Shown here piece by piece: positions 24,655 through 33,721 of a stretch of 34,908 nucleotides of DNA. Under the pieces are notes generated by a model. The model searched no databases. It worked only from the letters and a program-made list of their open reading frames with translations, and had not been told where the DNA came from. Both the position numbers and the translations under genes were made by a program. This stretch comes from Silicimonas sp. (GTDB taxonomy: Bacteria > Pseudomonadota > Alphaproteobacteria > Rhodobacterales > Rhodobacteraceae): assembly GCA_022824525.1 (NCBI GenBank), contig JAJDZT010000061.1, positions 1 to 34,908 of the forward strand, read 5' to 3'. Positions within the stretch are counted from its first letter, which is position 1; each line of letters begins with the position of its first letter.

Positions 24655-25722
24655 ATGTTGCACAGAACAGCTAGCTCAGGACCTGTGCGCGTCGTCATCG
24701 TCGACGACACACGCACGATCCGGGCCATGATCCGCAACATGCTTGAAGCGTCGCCGATGATCGAAGTCGTGGGCGAAGCCGGCGATCCCTATGAGGCGCG
24801 GGAAGTCATTCGCGCACTTAATCCCGACGTGATCACACTCGACGTGATCATGCCTCGGATGGATGGATTGTCTTTTCTCGAACGCTTGATGAGCCTGCGC
24901 CCGATGCCGGTTGTCATGGTCTCATCGAGGACGACCGAAAGAAGCCGGGAAGCCATCACCGCGCTTTCGCTGGGCGCTGTCGACTGTGTTGACCTCGGGC
25001 AGCTGCAAAAATCCCGTAACGGCGAACAACTGGCACAAACCGTCCTCATGGCGGCTGGAAGTAACCTCGTGAGCATGGCGCGCGGCATCAGTTCTGCAAC
25101 AGGCCATACCGTGGGAGGCGAAGACTTCGATTGGAACGGGAAAGTCGTGACAATTGGAAGTTCGACCGGCGGTGTCGATGCGCTTTTGCAGGTTCTGTCG
25201 CCGATGCCAAAGGATTGTCCACCTGTTCTGATCTCGCAGCATATGCCGCAATCGTTCCTGGAAAGCTTTGCAAGCCGTCTTGAAAGGAACTGCCGCCCTA
25301 AGGTCCAATTGACGGAGGATGGCGCCCGCCTCCGTCAAGGGCATGTCTACTTGGCGGCGGGGGGTGACACGCACGCCGTGCTCTCATCTCGCGATCCCTA
25401 CAGGATAAGGCATGTCGCGCATGATGGCTCCGAACCTTACGTACCGTCGGTGAATCTCCTGTTTTCGTCCGCTGTAAGGCACGCAAAGCGCGTGGTCGGG
25501 GTTATGCTTACAGGAATGGGAAGCGACGGTGCATCGGCCATGCTTGAGATGAAGCAGGGCGGAGCGCATACCATCGTGCAGGACAGTGCCTCTGCCGTCA
25601 TTGACGGTATGCCGCGATCCGCGCGCGAGCTGGGCGCTGCGAAGGAGGTTGTTGGGCTCACAACGATCGGTGCCAGAATTCTTGCCAATACCACCAAAAA
25701 ACGTCTGGAGTGTTCGGTGTGA
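24655..25722 (+). CDS. cheB: Chemotaxis protein-glutamate methylesterase CheB
   Basis: This enzyme removes methyl groups from, and deamidates, chemoreceptor glutamates when phosphorylated. The 355 aa protein has a receiver domain (11-130) with D17/D18 and phospho-acceptor D63 in TLDVIMPRMDG. The methylesterase domain (160-345) carries catalytic Ser170 in IGSSTGG, His196 in SQHMP and Asp291 in LTGMGSDGA. It starts at ATG 24655, four bases after GGGG; TTG 24643 would add four residues. Its TGA overlaps the cheD GTG start by 4 nt. No cheA, cheW, cheR or receptor gene is near. Confidence 0.93.
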   Translation: MLHRTASSGPVRVVIVDDTRTIRAMIRNMLEASPMIEVVGEAGDPYEAREVIRALNPDVITLDVIMPRMDGLSFLERLMSLRPMPVVMVSSRTTERSREAITALSLGAVDCVDLGQLQKSRNGEQLAQTVLMAAGSNLVSMARGISSATGHTVGGEDFDWNGKVVTIGSSTGGVDALLQVLSPMPKDCPPVLISQHMPQSFLESFASRLERNCRPKVQLTEDGARLRQGHVYLAAGGDTHAVLSSRDPYRIRHVAHDGSEPYVPSVNLLFSSAVRHAKRVVGVMLTGMGSDGASAMLEMKQGGAHTIVQDSASAVIDGMPRSARELGAAKEVVGLTTIGARILANTTKKRLECSV

Positions 25723-26219
25723 CTTCAATCTACATCACCCAAGGGCAGCATGCAGTTGGTCGCGACGCCGATATGGTCGTTTCGACAATCCTCGGTTCAT
25801 GCGTCTCCATTTGTCTTTGGGATCCGGTCGCAAAGGTCGGGGGCATGAACCACCTTCTTTTGCCGGATCTCCAGCGAGAGAATGAAAACATGACGGCGGG
25901 GGCTGTCGACATGGACCAACTCGTCAACCGAATGATGCCCCTTGGCGCCGAACGCCCACGATTGCGGGCAAAACTCTTCGGCGGTAGTTCCATGCTGAGC
26001 GGGCGCACCGATATCGGTTCACGCAACGTCCAGTTCGCGAGAACGTACCTCAAGAACGAGGGGATTCCTTGCGACGCAGAAGATGTGGGAGGCACCAAGG
26101 CGAGAAGGTTGAAATTTTGGCCGGCAACAGGTGTCGCGCGCATGATGCTGGTGGAAGAGTCAGTGCCCGAACCCAAAGTCGCCAAGGCGGTCGAAGCAAA
26201 CGACGTCGAGCTGTTCTGA
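25719..26219 (+). CDS. cheD: Chemoreceptor glutamine deamidase CheD
   Basis: CheD deamidates glutamines in chemoreceptors before methylation and interacts with CheC-type phosphatases in some bacteria. The 166 aa protein shows the cysteine-hydrolase triad region: Thr23 and Cys28 in STILGSCVSICLWD, His45 in GGMNHLLLPD. The middle has AKLFGGSSML and IGSRNVQFARTYLKNEGIP, both family signatures. GTG 25719 is preferred because it overlaps the cheB stop (GTGA) and sits just before the conserved N-terminus; GTG 25710 would add three residues. Translational coupling to cheB suggests the two receptor-modifying enzymes are made in fixed ratio. Confidence 0.93.
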   Translation: MTSIYITQGQHAVGRDADMVVSTILGSCVSICLWDPVAKVGGMNHLLLPDLQRENENMTAGAVDMDQLVNRMMPLGAERPRLRAKLFGGSSMLSGRTDIGSRNVQFARTYLKNEGIPCDAEDVGGTKARRLKFWPATGVARMMLVEESVPEPKVAKAVEANDVELF

Positions 26220-26227
26220 ACAGGCGC

Positions 26228-26542
26228 TCAGGACCGACTGGCTTTTTCTTCGATGCCGGACACACCCTCTCTGCGGTCGAGTTCTGCCATCACCTGCTCC
26301 AAGGTCACATCGCAAGCAGAAAGCATGACAAGCAGGTGGTAAAGCGCGTCTGCGGCCTCTGAGATCAATCCGCTCTTGTCGCCCTTCACGGCTTCAATGA
26401 TGGCTTCTATGGCCTCTTCGCCAAATTTTTCGGCCGCCTTTTCCGGGCCTTTCGCCAGCAATTTCGCTGTCCAGGACTGATCCGGGTCTGCGCCTTTTCG
26501 GGCGTCGATCGTGGCAGCAAGTCGGTAAAGTGTGTCTGTCAT
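26228..26542 (-). CDS. hisE: Phosphoribosyl-ATP pyrophosphatase
   Basis: This enzyme catalyses the second step of histidine synthesis, hydrolysing phosphoribosyl-ATP to phosphoribosyl-AMP. The 104 aa stand-alone HisE has the MazG-like helical motif: [29 protein letters not shown] and [15 protein letters not shown], with the conserved acidic residues EE..E and D for Mg2+. The ATG overlaps the hisF stop by 4 nt, so it is coupled to hisF. hisI and the other his genes are not in the window. Confidence 0.96.
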   Translation of the reverse strand: MTDTLYRLAATIDARKGADPDQSWTAKLLAKGPEKAAEKFGEEAIEAIIEAVKGDKSGLISEAADALYHLLVMLSACDVTLEQVMAELDRREGVSGIEEKASRS

Positions 26543-27300
26543 GAGAGCCTCACCGGAATTCCGGCATCCGCCATATGCGCTTTGGCCTCACCGATCGTGA
26601 ACTCGCCGAAATGGAAAATCGAGGCTGCCAGAACGGCACTCGCTCGTCCCTCCGTTACGCCTTCAACAAGATGTTCAAGCGTGCCAACGCCACCGGACGC
26701 AATGACAGGAATGCCGACGGCGTCGGAAATGGCGCGTGTCAGTGGAATGTTAAAGCCTGCGCGAGTGCCGTCCCGGTCCATTGAAGTCAAAAGAATCTCG
26801 CCGGCCCCCTTCGCTTCGACGGTCCTCGCGAACTCGACGGCATCAATGCCGGTTTCGCGCCGACCGCCATGGGTGAAAATCTCCCACTTGCCTGGTGCGA
26901 CGGTCTTGGCGTCTATCGCTACGACGATGCATTGCGAGCCGAATTTGTCAGCTGCGCGCGCAACAACATCCGGGTCGGCGACAGCAGCGGAATTGAAGCT
27001 GACCTTATCCGCGCCTGCCAGCAACAGGGCACGAACATCATCAACGGTGCGCACTCCACCGCCAACCGTCAGCGGCATGAAGCAATGCTCTGCGGTTCGT
27101 CTTGCCAAGTCATACATTGTGCCCCGGTTTTCATGCGTGGCGTGAATGTCCAGAAAGCACAGTTCGTCCGCCCCCGCGGCGTCATAGGCGATGGCGGCTT
27201 CTACCGGATCGCCCGCATCGACGAGATCGACGAAGTTAACGCCTTTGACCACGCGCCCATCGGCAATGTCCAGGCAGGGAATAATGCGTGTTTTCAGCAT
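26539..27300 (-). CDS. hisF: Imidazole glycerol phosphate synthase, cyclase subunit
   Basis: HisF joins with HisH to convert PRFAR plus ammonia to imidazole glycerol phosphate and AICAR. The 253 aa (beta-alpha)8 barrel has catalytic Asp11 in [14 protein letters not shown] and Asp130 in VVAIDAK, the phosphate-binding VGGGVRT and IASGGVG loops, and LTSMDRDGT. Length and motifs are normal. It is followed by hisE in a coupled pair. It lies 17 nt downstream of the epimerase gene and may belong to the same minus-strand transcript. Confidence 0.97.
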   Translation of the reverse strand: MLKTRIIPCLDIADGRVVKGVNFVDLVDAGDPVEAAIAYDAAGADELCFLDIHATHENRGTMYDLARRTAEHCFMPLTVGGGVRTVDDVRALLLAGADKVSFNSAAVADPDVVARAADKFGSQCIVVAIDAKTVAPGKWEIFTHGGRRETGIDAVEFARTVEAKGAGEILLTSMDRDGTRAGFNIPLTRAISDAVGIPVIASGGVGTLEHLVEGVTEGRASAVLAASIFHFGEFTIGEAKAHMADAGIPVRLS

Positions 27301-27317
27301 AACGCGGGGGTTTTATC

Positions 27318-28187
27318 TCAAGCGTGGGAAAAGCGGTAGCGCGAATCCTGTCGGTAACATTCACCGGGGCGCAACTCGATGCTGGCAAAGCTCTCGTGAT
27401 GCATGGCGTCGGGAAAATGCTGCGGTTCAATGGCAAAACCAAAGGGCTTGCCGGTAAAGATTTGCACGCCGGGCGCGTCGGTGATGACATCGAGGCGGAG
27501 AGCGTCGGACGCAAGTGTGACGGCCGGGTCGCCCTCATTCAGGGAGTAGTTGTGGTCAATCTGATTGCTGGGTGCAGCAAGCTTGCGCAGATCGAAGTGA
27601 GTCCCGTCAACCGGAGCAATTTCCCCGGTTGGGATTTGAACATCGTCGACCGGAGTATAGCGGTCGGCGTTCACGAACAGGCGCAGGCGCGTCACGTCGG
27701 CACCAAGCGACCAGTAGGGGTGGAGCGCGAGGTTCATCCAAGTTGAACGGTCGGTTTCGGCTTCATAGGTAACCAAGAGGTCGTCACCTATGATTTTGAA
27801 TGTCGCGGTCAGCTCACGGTTGCCGGGAAAGCCTCCATCGCCATCGACCAAGACTGTACGGAGCATGACAAAAGACTGATCTTTTGCCGCAATATCCCAG
27901 TTGACCGCATGAACGCCACTGCTGCCTGAGTGCAAGGTCGTGATGTCGCGTTCGTTGGCTTCGAAAGAATATTCGTGCCCGTCGATGGTCGCCGACGCAC
28001 CGCCAATTCGATTGGCCACGGGTCCAACGGTTGCGCCATGATATTTCTTGCTGCCGAGCGCTTCAGTCTCGTCCGCAGCGCTTTCGACGAGATTGTGCGA
28101 GCCATCAAAGCTGACAAACTGCAGGCGCGCGCCCAAAGGCGCGATGTCGATCGTCAGGCGATCGTTTTCCAAGCGGATGGTGTCCAT
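27318..28187 (-). CDS. Aldose 1-epimerase family protein
   Basis: This is a mutarotase-like enzyme (289 aa) that interconverts alpha and beta anomers of hexoses. The beta-sandwich family is recognised by GATVGPVANRIGGA, the TLHSG motif with catalytic-type His, MNLALHPYWSLG with the second His, and near the C-terminus GVQIFTGKPFGFAIEPQHFPDA with the catalytic Glu. ATG 28187 is two bases after the hemB stop and is preceded by AAAGGG; the longer frame up to 28304 runs inside hemB and is rejected. Coupled to hemB by position, although the pathways are unrelated. Confidence 0.88.
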   Translation of the reverse strand: MDTIRLENDRLTIDIAPLGARLQFVSFDGSHNLVESAADETEALGSKKYHGATVGPVANRIGGASATIDGHEYSFEANERDITTLHSGSSGVHAVNWDIAAKDQSFVMLRTVLVDGDGGFPGNRELTATFKIIGDDLLVTYEAETDRSTWMNLALHPYWSLGADVTRLRLFVNADRYTPVDDVQIPTGEIAPVDGTHFDLRKLAAPSNQIDHNYSLNEGDPAVTLASDALRLDVITDAPGVQIFTGKPFGFAIEPQHFPDAMHHESFASIELRPGECYRQDSRYRFSHA

Positions 28188-28189
28188 GG

Positions 28190-29182
28190 TTACCCTTTGA
28201 GTGCGCGTGCCACATCGGGCGCAAAATAGGTCAGGATCGCGTCGCAGCCTGCACGTTTGAAGGCCAGAAGGCTTTCCATCATGGCTTTGTCGCCATCGAT
28301 CCATCCGCGTTCCGCCGCCCCAGTGATCATCGCATATTCCCCACTGACCTGATACGCGGTGATCGGCGCGCCGAAGCGGTCAGACACCGCGCGACAGATA
28401 TCAAGGTAAGGCATCCCCGGTTTCACCATGATCATGTCCGCACCTTCCTTGAGATCGCGTTCCACCAAACGCAATGCTTCTTCAGCGTTGCCCGGGTCCA
28501 TCTGGTAGGTTTTCTTATCACCTTTCAACAATCCCGAAGCGCCAACGGCATCGCGAAACGGTCCATAGAAGGCACTCGCGTATTTCGCTGCATAGCTGAG
28601 AATGCAGACATTCGTGTGGCCGGCCGCTTCAAGTGCCGCGCGCATGGCGCCAATACGCCCGTCCATCATGTCAGATGGTCCGATGATGTTTGATCCTGCA
28701 TCCGCTTGCGCGACCGTCATTTTGACCAACGCTTCGACACTTTCGTCGTTCAGGATAATGCCGTCACGCACGATGCCGTCGTGTCCGTTAATGTTGTAAG
28801 GGTCCAGGGCGACATCCGTCATCACGGCAATCTCCGGAACCGCGTCCTTGATCGCTCGGGTAACACGGTTGGAGAGATTGTCGGGGCTCCAAGCCTCCTC
28901 GCACGTCTCTGTCTTCAGAGAGGTGTCGATGTATGGAAAGAGGCATATCGCAGGAATGCCAAGCTCAGCAGCTTCCTCTGCGGCCCTAACGGCCCGGTCG
29001 AGCGTCAGGCGCGCCACGCCAGGCATAGATGGGATTGGCGTTTCGTCATTCTCGCCTTCTCGGATGAAAATCGGCCAGATCAGGTCGTCAACGCTCAGCG
29101 TGTTCTCTCGCACGAGCCGTCTGAGCGCATCGGACGACTTTGTGCGCCGAAACCGGGTAGCTGGAAAGGAACCTGTCGCCAT
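28190..29182 (-). CDS. hemB: Delta-aminolevulinic acid dehydratase (porphobilinogen synthase)
   Basis: HemB condenses two 5-aminolevulinate molecules to porphobilinogen, feeding haem, bacteriochlorophyll and B12 synthesis. The 330 aa protein has Schiff-base Lys200 (LSYAAKYASAFYGPFRDA) and Lys254 (IMVKPGMPYLD). The metal-site segment reads DVALDPYNINGHDG (123-136), with Asp and Ala instead of the Cys residues of zinc enzymes, the Mg-dependent alphaproteobacterial type. Length is normal. It is the first gene of a minus-strand unit divergent from the membrane protein upstream of mfd. Confidence 0.97.
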   Translation of the reverse strand: MATGSFPATRFRRTKSSDALRRLVRENTLSVDDLIWPIFIREGENDETPIPSMPGVARLTLDRAVRAAEEAAELGIPAICLFPYIDTSLKTETCEEAWSPDNLSNRVTRAIKDAVPEIAVMTDVALDPYNINGHDGIVRDGIILNDESVEALVKMTVAQADAGSNIIGPSDMMDGRIGAMRAALEAAGHTNVCILSYAAKYASAFYGPFRDAVGASGLLKGDKKTYQMDPGNAEEALRLVERDLKEGADMIMVKPGMPYLDICRAVSDRFGAPITAYQVSGEYAMITGAAERGWIDGDKAMMESLLAFKRAGCDAILTYFAPDVARALKG

Positions 29183-29297
29183 GAACTGAAGCCTTTATGC
29201 ACACTTGCCTATGGAATTGCGGTATCCCGACGGTGCCGGGCTGGTCAAGGCTTGCGCCGTTCTCTAGGGTCTGCCGACGATGGAACTGGGGTAAGCC

Positions 29298-29831
29298 GTG
29301 GACTGGTACGAATCCGTATTCGAGGTGATCGATTTACGGTCTTTTTCAAATCTCTGGTACTGGATCGGGCTGGCGGTCTTGTGGTCTTCGGTGTCTCACT
29401 GGGTGCTGGGCGTGCCGCATGACGCCATTCTTCGGGCGCGACGAGGCAAGCCGGAAGAAGCGCTTCAGGACCTTCATGACCTGACACGGGTCAACGTGAA
29501 CAGAATCCTCTACATCGTTGATGTCTCAGGCTCTTGGCTCACCCTTTTCAGTTCGGCGCTTGTCACCGTACTTGCGATTACGGCCTTCTACTACGATCTC
29601 GAATTCGCGCAGGCCGTGTTCTTTCTGTTCGTACCAATGGTCATTCTGGGCGCGCTTTCGGTCCGGACGGCTCGAAAGATAAGGCAGCTGGAGCTCAGTG
29701 GAGACGATTTGATCCGACAATTGATCGTGCACCGGTTCGTCACGCAGCTTTTGGGCGTCGTGTCGATTTTCATAACCGCGATGTTCGGCATGTGGGTGAA
29801 TCTTTACACTGGCCCTTTTGGTGGGCTCTGA
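29298..29831 (+). CDS. Conserved integral membrane protein of unknown function
   Basis: The 177 aa protein has about four hydrophobic segments: residues 16-36, 70-95 (two close helices with 97-115) and 140-172. It begins MDWYESVFEVIDLRSFSNLWYWIGL and has HWVLGVPHDAILRARRG. Similar proteins in Rhodobacteraceae have been labelled as a SufBCD-complex component; nothing in this sequence supports an iron-sulfur role, so I treat that label as unproven. The start is GTG 29298, preceded by GGGGTAAG. It is directly upstream of mfd on the same strand (about 40 nt). Confidence 0.75.
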   Translation: MDWYESVFEVIDLRSFSNLWYWIGLAVLWSSVSHWVLGVPHDAILRARRGKPEEALQDLHDLTRVNVNRILYIVDVSGSWLTLFSSALVTVLAITAFYYDLEFAQAVFFLFVPMVILGALSVRTARKIRQLELSGDDLIRQLIVHRFVTQLLGVVSIFITAMFGMWVNLYTGPFGGL

Positions 29832-29873
29832 GGCGGCTTGACACGCGCCCGGAAGCAATTAGGTCCGGCCTCC

Positions 29874-32800
29874 ATGTCTCACGCGAACCATGTCACCGTC
29901 AGCGGCGCGCCCGAAGGGTACGATGCCACGCTGATCCTTTCCGAGCTGGAGAGGGCGGACGTGGTTTGTCATGTTGCCCGAGATGACAAGCGCATGCGTG
30001 CCATGCAGGAAGCTCTGGCCTTTTTTGCGCCGGACCTGCCGGTCATTACCTTTCCAGGTTGGGACTGTCTGCCTTACGATCGGGTATCCCCAAACGCCGA
30101 CATATCAGCGACGCGCATGGCGACATTGGCTGGGCTCGTTCATGGTATGCCGAAACGTTTTGTTGTGCTGACGACACTCAACGCGGCGACGCAACGCGTG
30201 CCGGCCCGTGACGTGCTGAGGGAGGCGGCATTCAGCGCGACTGTGGGAGATCGGGTGGACGAGGCCGCTTTACGTGGTTTCCTTGTGCGAATGGGTTTCG
30301 TTCAGTCCCCAACAGTCACTGAACCGGGTGATTATGCGATCCGAGGAGGCATCATCGACATCTATCCGCCGGGCGACGGTGGGCCTGTTCGCCTGGATTT
30401 CTTCGGCGATGTTCTGGACGGTGCAAGGCGGTTCGATCCCGTAAGCCAGCGAACGACGGAAACGCTGAAGAACGTGAAGCTTGCGCCTGTTTCCGAGGTC
30501 ATTCTGGATGATGCCGCCATCACGCGGTTTCGACAAAACTATCGCTTGGAGTTCGGTGCTGCAGGCACAGACGATCCGCTCTATGAAGCCGTGAGTGCCG
30601 GACGGAAACATGCCGGTGTCGAGCACTGGTTGTCGTTCTTTCACGAGAAGCTGGAATCGCTTTTTGACTACTTGCCGGGCGCGTCCGTCATCTTGGATGA
30701 TCAATCCGCCGCAATCCGCGTGTCCAGATGGGAAGCAATCGCTGACCAGTACGACGCACGCCGTGAGGCGATGACCGCGAAAGGGCGTGTCGACAGCGTT
30801 TACAAGCCAGCCCCTCCCGAAGCGCTCTATTTCGATGAAAATGCCTGGGCCGAGGCCGTTCGAGATCTACGAGTGCTCCAGCTCTCGATCCTGCCGCAGC
30901 CCACGGGGCCGGGGGTCATCGATGCAGGCGGTCGGGTCGGTCGCGACTTCGCTCCGGAGCGCCAGCAGGAAAACATCAGCCTTTTCACGACGCTTTCCCA
31001 CTTCATTCAAGCGAAAGCCGAGGCCGGTCCGGTTATAGTCGCCTCGTATTCCGAGGGCGCACGCGAGCGCCTTCAGGGCCTGCTTGAGGACGAGGAAGTT
31101 GGAAAGACCACGGGCATCACTTCGTTTCACGATGTTCAGGAGGGTAGTGGCGTCTACCTGGCGGTCTGGGCTTTGGAGCATGGGTTTGAAGGCAAGGATG
31201 GCCTGACAGTCATTTCCGAGCAAGACGTCCTTGGCGACCGTTTGATCCGACACTCGAAGAAGAAACGGCGTGCAGACAATTTCCTGACCGAAACGCAGTC
31301 CCTGAGCCCAGGTGATCTGATCGTCCACGTCGACCACGGTGTTGGACGTTACATGGGGCTTGAAGTGGTCGAGGCGTTGGGTGCACCTCACGAGTGCATC
31401 CACCTCGAATACGCAGGAGGGGACCGACTTTTCCTGCCGGTTGAGAACATCGAGTTGCTCAGCCGCTACGGCCATGATGAAGGGTTGCTTGATCGTCTGG
31501 GCGGCGGCGCGTGGCAGGCCAAGAAGGCCAAGCTGAAAGAGCGCATTCGCCAGATCGCCGACAAACTGATCCGCGTCGCTGCGGAAAGGCAATTGCGGAA
31601 AGCGCCCGTGATAGAGCCTGTTCCCGGGGCATATGACAGCTTCGCTGCGCGTTTTCCCTATGAAGAAACTGACGATCAGTTGAAGGCAATTGGAGACACG
31701 CTGGAAGACCTTTCTGCAGGCCGTCCGATGGACCGATTGGTCTGCGGCGACGTGGGTTTTGGCAAAACCGAAGTCGCCATGCGCGCTGCTTTCGTGGCGG
31801 CCATGGCGGGCTATCAGGTTGCGGTTATCGCGCCCACGACGCTCCTTGCGCGCCAGCATGCGGCCAGCTTCAAAGAGCGGTTCCGGGGGTTCCCTGTTCA
31901 AATTCGACAACTCTCGCGCTTTGTCTCGCAGAAGGACGCGGAGGAGGCACGACAAGGCCTGGCTCGTGGAACGGTTGATATCGTCATCGGAACACATGCA
32001 GTGCTCGCCAAGAATATGCGGTTCGCCAATCTTGGCCTGCTTATCGTGGACGAAGAACAGCATTTCGGCGTCGCGCACAAGGAACGGCTCAAGGACCTCC
32101 GCTCAGACATTCATGTCCTTACGCTCACGGCGACACCGATCCCGCGAACTCTACAACTGTCGCTCACGGGGGTGCGTGACCTCTCGGTCATCGGAACGCC
32201 GCCTGTCGATAGACTGGCCATCCGCACCTATGTCAGCGAGTTCGACACAGTCACACTTCGCGAGGCGCTCCTGAGGGAGCATTATCGCGGCGGGCAGGCC
32301 TTTTTTGTCGTGCCCCGGATATCGGACTTGGCCGAGATTGAAGATTGGCTGAAGTCACAGGTTCCCGAAATCACCTATGTTGTCGCTCACGGCCAAATGC
32401 CAGCGGGTGAGTTGGATAGCCGGATGAATGCCTTCTACGATGGCAAGTTCGATGTGCTGCTCGCGACGACAATCGTCGAGTCCGGCCTCGATATTCCAAC
32501 CGCCAATACCATGATCGTGCACCGGGCAGACATGTTCGGACTGGCGCAGCTCTATCAAATCCGGGGCAGGGTGGGACGTTCGAAAACACGCGCCTATGCT
32601 TACCTCACAACGAAGCCGCGCGTGAAGCTCACTCCCCAAGCGGAAAAGCGACTTCGTGTTCTGGGATCGCTCGACAGTCTGGGGGCAGGGTTCACATTGG
32701 CTAGCCAGGACCTCGATATCCGAGGCGCAGGTAACCTTCTTGGCGAGGAACAGTCGGGCCACATCCGCGAAGTCGGCTACGAACTCTATCAATCCATGCT

Positions 32801-33335
32801 TGAGGAGGCGATTGCCAAGATCAAAGCCGGCGAGATGGAGGGGCTTTCCGAGGCGGACGATCAATGGGCGCCGCAAATCAACCTTGGTGTTCCGGTTCTG
32901 ATCCCGGAGGCCTACGTGCCCGATCTTGACGTGCGGCTTGGCCTCTACAGGCGGCTTTCGAGTCTTTCGACCAAGGTCGAACTTGAAGGCTTTGCGGCAG
33001 AACTGATTGACCGGTTTGGCAAACTGCCGAAGGAGGTAAACACGCTCCTCTTGGTCGTGCGCATCAAAGCGGAGTGTAAGAAGGCGGGTATCGCCCGGCT
33101 CGATACTGGGCCAAAGGGCGGAACGATCCAGTTCCACAACGATAAGTTTGCCAATCCTGCGGGTCTGGTTGCCTTCATCGAGGATCAGCGCGGCCTGGCC
33201 AAGGTGAAAGACAACAAGATCGTTGTCCGACGCGATTGGAAAAAGACGAAGGACCGGGTTCAGGGCGCTTTTGCGGTCGCGCGGGACTTGGCATCGAAGG
33301 CGAAACGGCAAGACGAGTCCGTCAAGCCTTCTTGA
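29874..33335 (+). CDS. mfd: Transcription-repair coupling factor Mfd
   Basis: Mfd binds RNA polymerase stalled at DNA lesions, pushes it off with its translocase and recruits UvrA. The 1153 aa protein has the UvrB-like N-terminal domain (FPGWDCLPYDRVSP; GGIIDIYPPG), a CarD-like RNA-polymerase interaction domain (around residues 478-540, GDLIVHVDHGVGRY), and the SF2 translocase with Walker A GDVGFGKTE (625-633, Lys631), DEEQ (726-729), LTATPIPRTLQ, and motif VI QIRGRVGRS. The C-terminal domain that masks UvrA binding is also present (LGLYRRLSSL onward). ATG 29874 is chosen; TTG 29838 would add 12 residues. The ribosome binding site is modest. Confidence 0.97.
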   Translation: MSHANHVTVSGAPEGYDATLILSELERADVVCHVARDDKRMRAMQEALAFFAPDLPVITFPGWDCLPYDRVSPNADISATRMATLAGLVHGMPKRFVVLTTLNAATQRVPARDVLREAAFSATVGDRVDEAALRGFLVRMGFVQSPTVTEPGDYAIRGGIIDIYPPGDGGPVRLDFFGDVLDGARRFDPVSQRTTETLKNVKLAPVSEVILDDAAITRFRQNYRLEFGAAGTDDPLYEAVSAGRKHAGVEHWLSFFHEKLESLFDYLPGASVILDDQSAAIRVSRWEAIADQYDARREAMTAKGRVDSVYKPAPPEALYFDENAWAEAVRDLRVLQLSILPQPTGPGVIDAGGRVGRDFAPERQQENISLFTTLSHFIQAKAEAGPVIVASYSEGARERLQGLLEDEEVGKTTGITSFHDVQEGSGVYLAVWALEHGFEGKDGLTVISEQDVLGDRLIRHSKKKRRADNFLTETQSLSPGDLIVHVDHGVGRYMGLEVVEALGAPHECIHLEYAGGDRLFLPVENIELLSRYGHDEGLLDRLGGGAWQAKKAKLKERIRQIADKLIRVAAERQLRKAPVIEPVPGAYDSFAARFPYEETDDQLKAIGDTLEDLSAGRPMDRLVCGDVGFGKTEVAMRAAFVAAMAGYQVAVIAPTTLLARQHAASFKERFRGFPVQIRQLSRFVSQKDAEEARQGLARGTVDIVIGTHAVLAKNMRFANLGLLIVDEEQHFGVAHKERLKDLRSDIHVLTLTATPIPRTLQLSLTGVRDLSVIGTPPVDRLAIRTYVSEFDTVTLREALLREHYRGGQAFFVVPRISDLAEIEDWLKSQVPEITYVVAHGQMPAGELDSRMNAFYDGKFDVLLATTIVESGLDIPTANTMIVHRADMFGLAQLYQIRGRVGRSKTRAYAYLTTKPRVKLTPQAEKRLRVLGSLDSLGAGFTLASQDLDIRGAGNLLGEEQSGHIREVGYELYQSMLEEAIAKIKAGEMEGLSEADDQWAPQINLGVPVLIPEAYVPDLDVRLGLYRRLSSLSTKVELEGFAAELIDRFGKLPKEVNTLLLVVRIKAECKKAGIARLDTGPKGGTIQFHNDKFANPAGLVAFIEDQRGLAKVKDNKIVVRRDWKKTKDRVQGAFAVARDLASKAKRQDESVKPS

Positions 33336-33436
33336 AGATTTCCGAATGGCTCTGGAAATCGCGTCGATTTCCTGCCTGAAACATGTGTCACACCTTGCGT
33401 CTCCTGCACTCCATGCCGTAAACGCACCCTTGGTGC

Positions 33437-33522
33437 GCCCGAGTGGCGGAATGGTAGACGCAGGGGATTCAAAATCCCCCGATGGCAACATCGTGAGAGT
33501 TCGAGTCTCTCCTCGGGCACCA
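33437..33522 (+). tRNA. tRNA-Leu (anticodon CAA)
   Basis: Acceptor arms GCCCGAG (33437-33443) and CTCGGGC (33512-33518) pair perfectly, followed by A and a genome-encoded CCA (33520-33522). The anticodon stem GGGGA/TCCCC encloses TTCAAAA, giving anticodon CAA (reads UUG). A long variable arm (GATGGCAACATCGT) marks it as a class II leucine tRNA. A small hairpin CGCACC/GGTGCG ends at the tRNA's first base. Confidence 0.97.
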
Positions 33523-33533
33523 CTTGAAATACA

Positions 33534-33557
33534 AAAATTATTTTAAATCATAATTTT
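33534..33557 (+). repeat. AT-rich inverted repeat after tRNA-Leu
   Basis: AAAATTAT (33534-33541) and ATAATTTT (33550-33557) form an 8-bp perfect stem inside a stretch that is almost all A and T. It starts 12 nt after the tRNA CCA. It may terminate the tRNA transcript or mark the junction of an integrated element. Confidence 0.55.
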
Positions 33558-33721
33558 AGCTAAAATAGTCTTTCGTCTATCCCCTCTTGTGTCCCCCTGG
33601 GCGTTTGCGAAACCCTTTTGGAAGACTCATAGGTCCCAGCCGTCTTAGCAAAGGCCAGCGCATTGGCGGTGAGTCCCAGTCAACAAACGTTGCTGGTTTG
33701 CCTGCATAGTCTTCCGCTTGA
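33558..33721. other. No gene recognised between tRNA-Leu hairpin and coding remnant
   Basis: A minus-strand frame of 61 codons spans part of this stretch but has no ribosome binding site and no recognisable motif. I see no tRNA fragment or repeat that would prove an attachment site. Confidence 0.4.

Noticed and set aside
28188..28304. N-terminal extension of the aldose 1-epimerase
   Set aside because: The extension lies inside the hemB coding end, and ATG 28187 with AAAGGG fits the family start.
30867..32078. 403-codon minus frame inside mfd
   Set aside because: It lies fully within mfd, which has all expected helicase motifs on the plus strand; no domain is recognised in the minus translation.
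33337..33360. Hairpin GATTTCC/GGAAATC after mfd as terminator
   Set aside because: Only 7 bp, AT-rich and with no T-run after it.
32355..33491. 378-codon minus frame opposite the mfd 3' end and tRNA-Leu
   Set aside because: It overlaps both a clear mfd coding region and a tRNA gene; a shadow of mfd codon bias.
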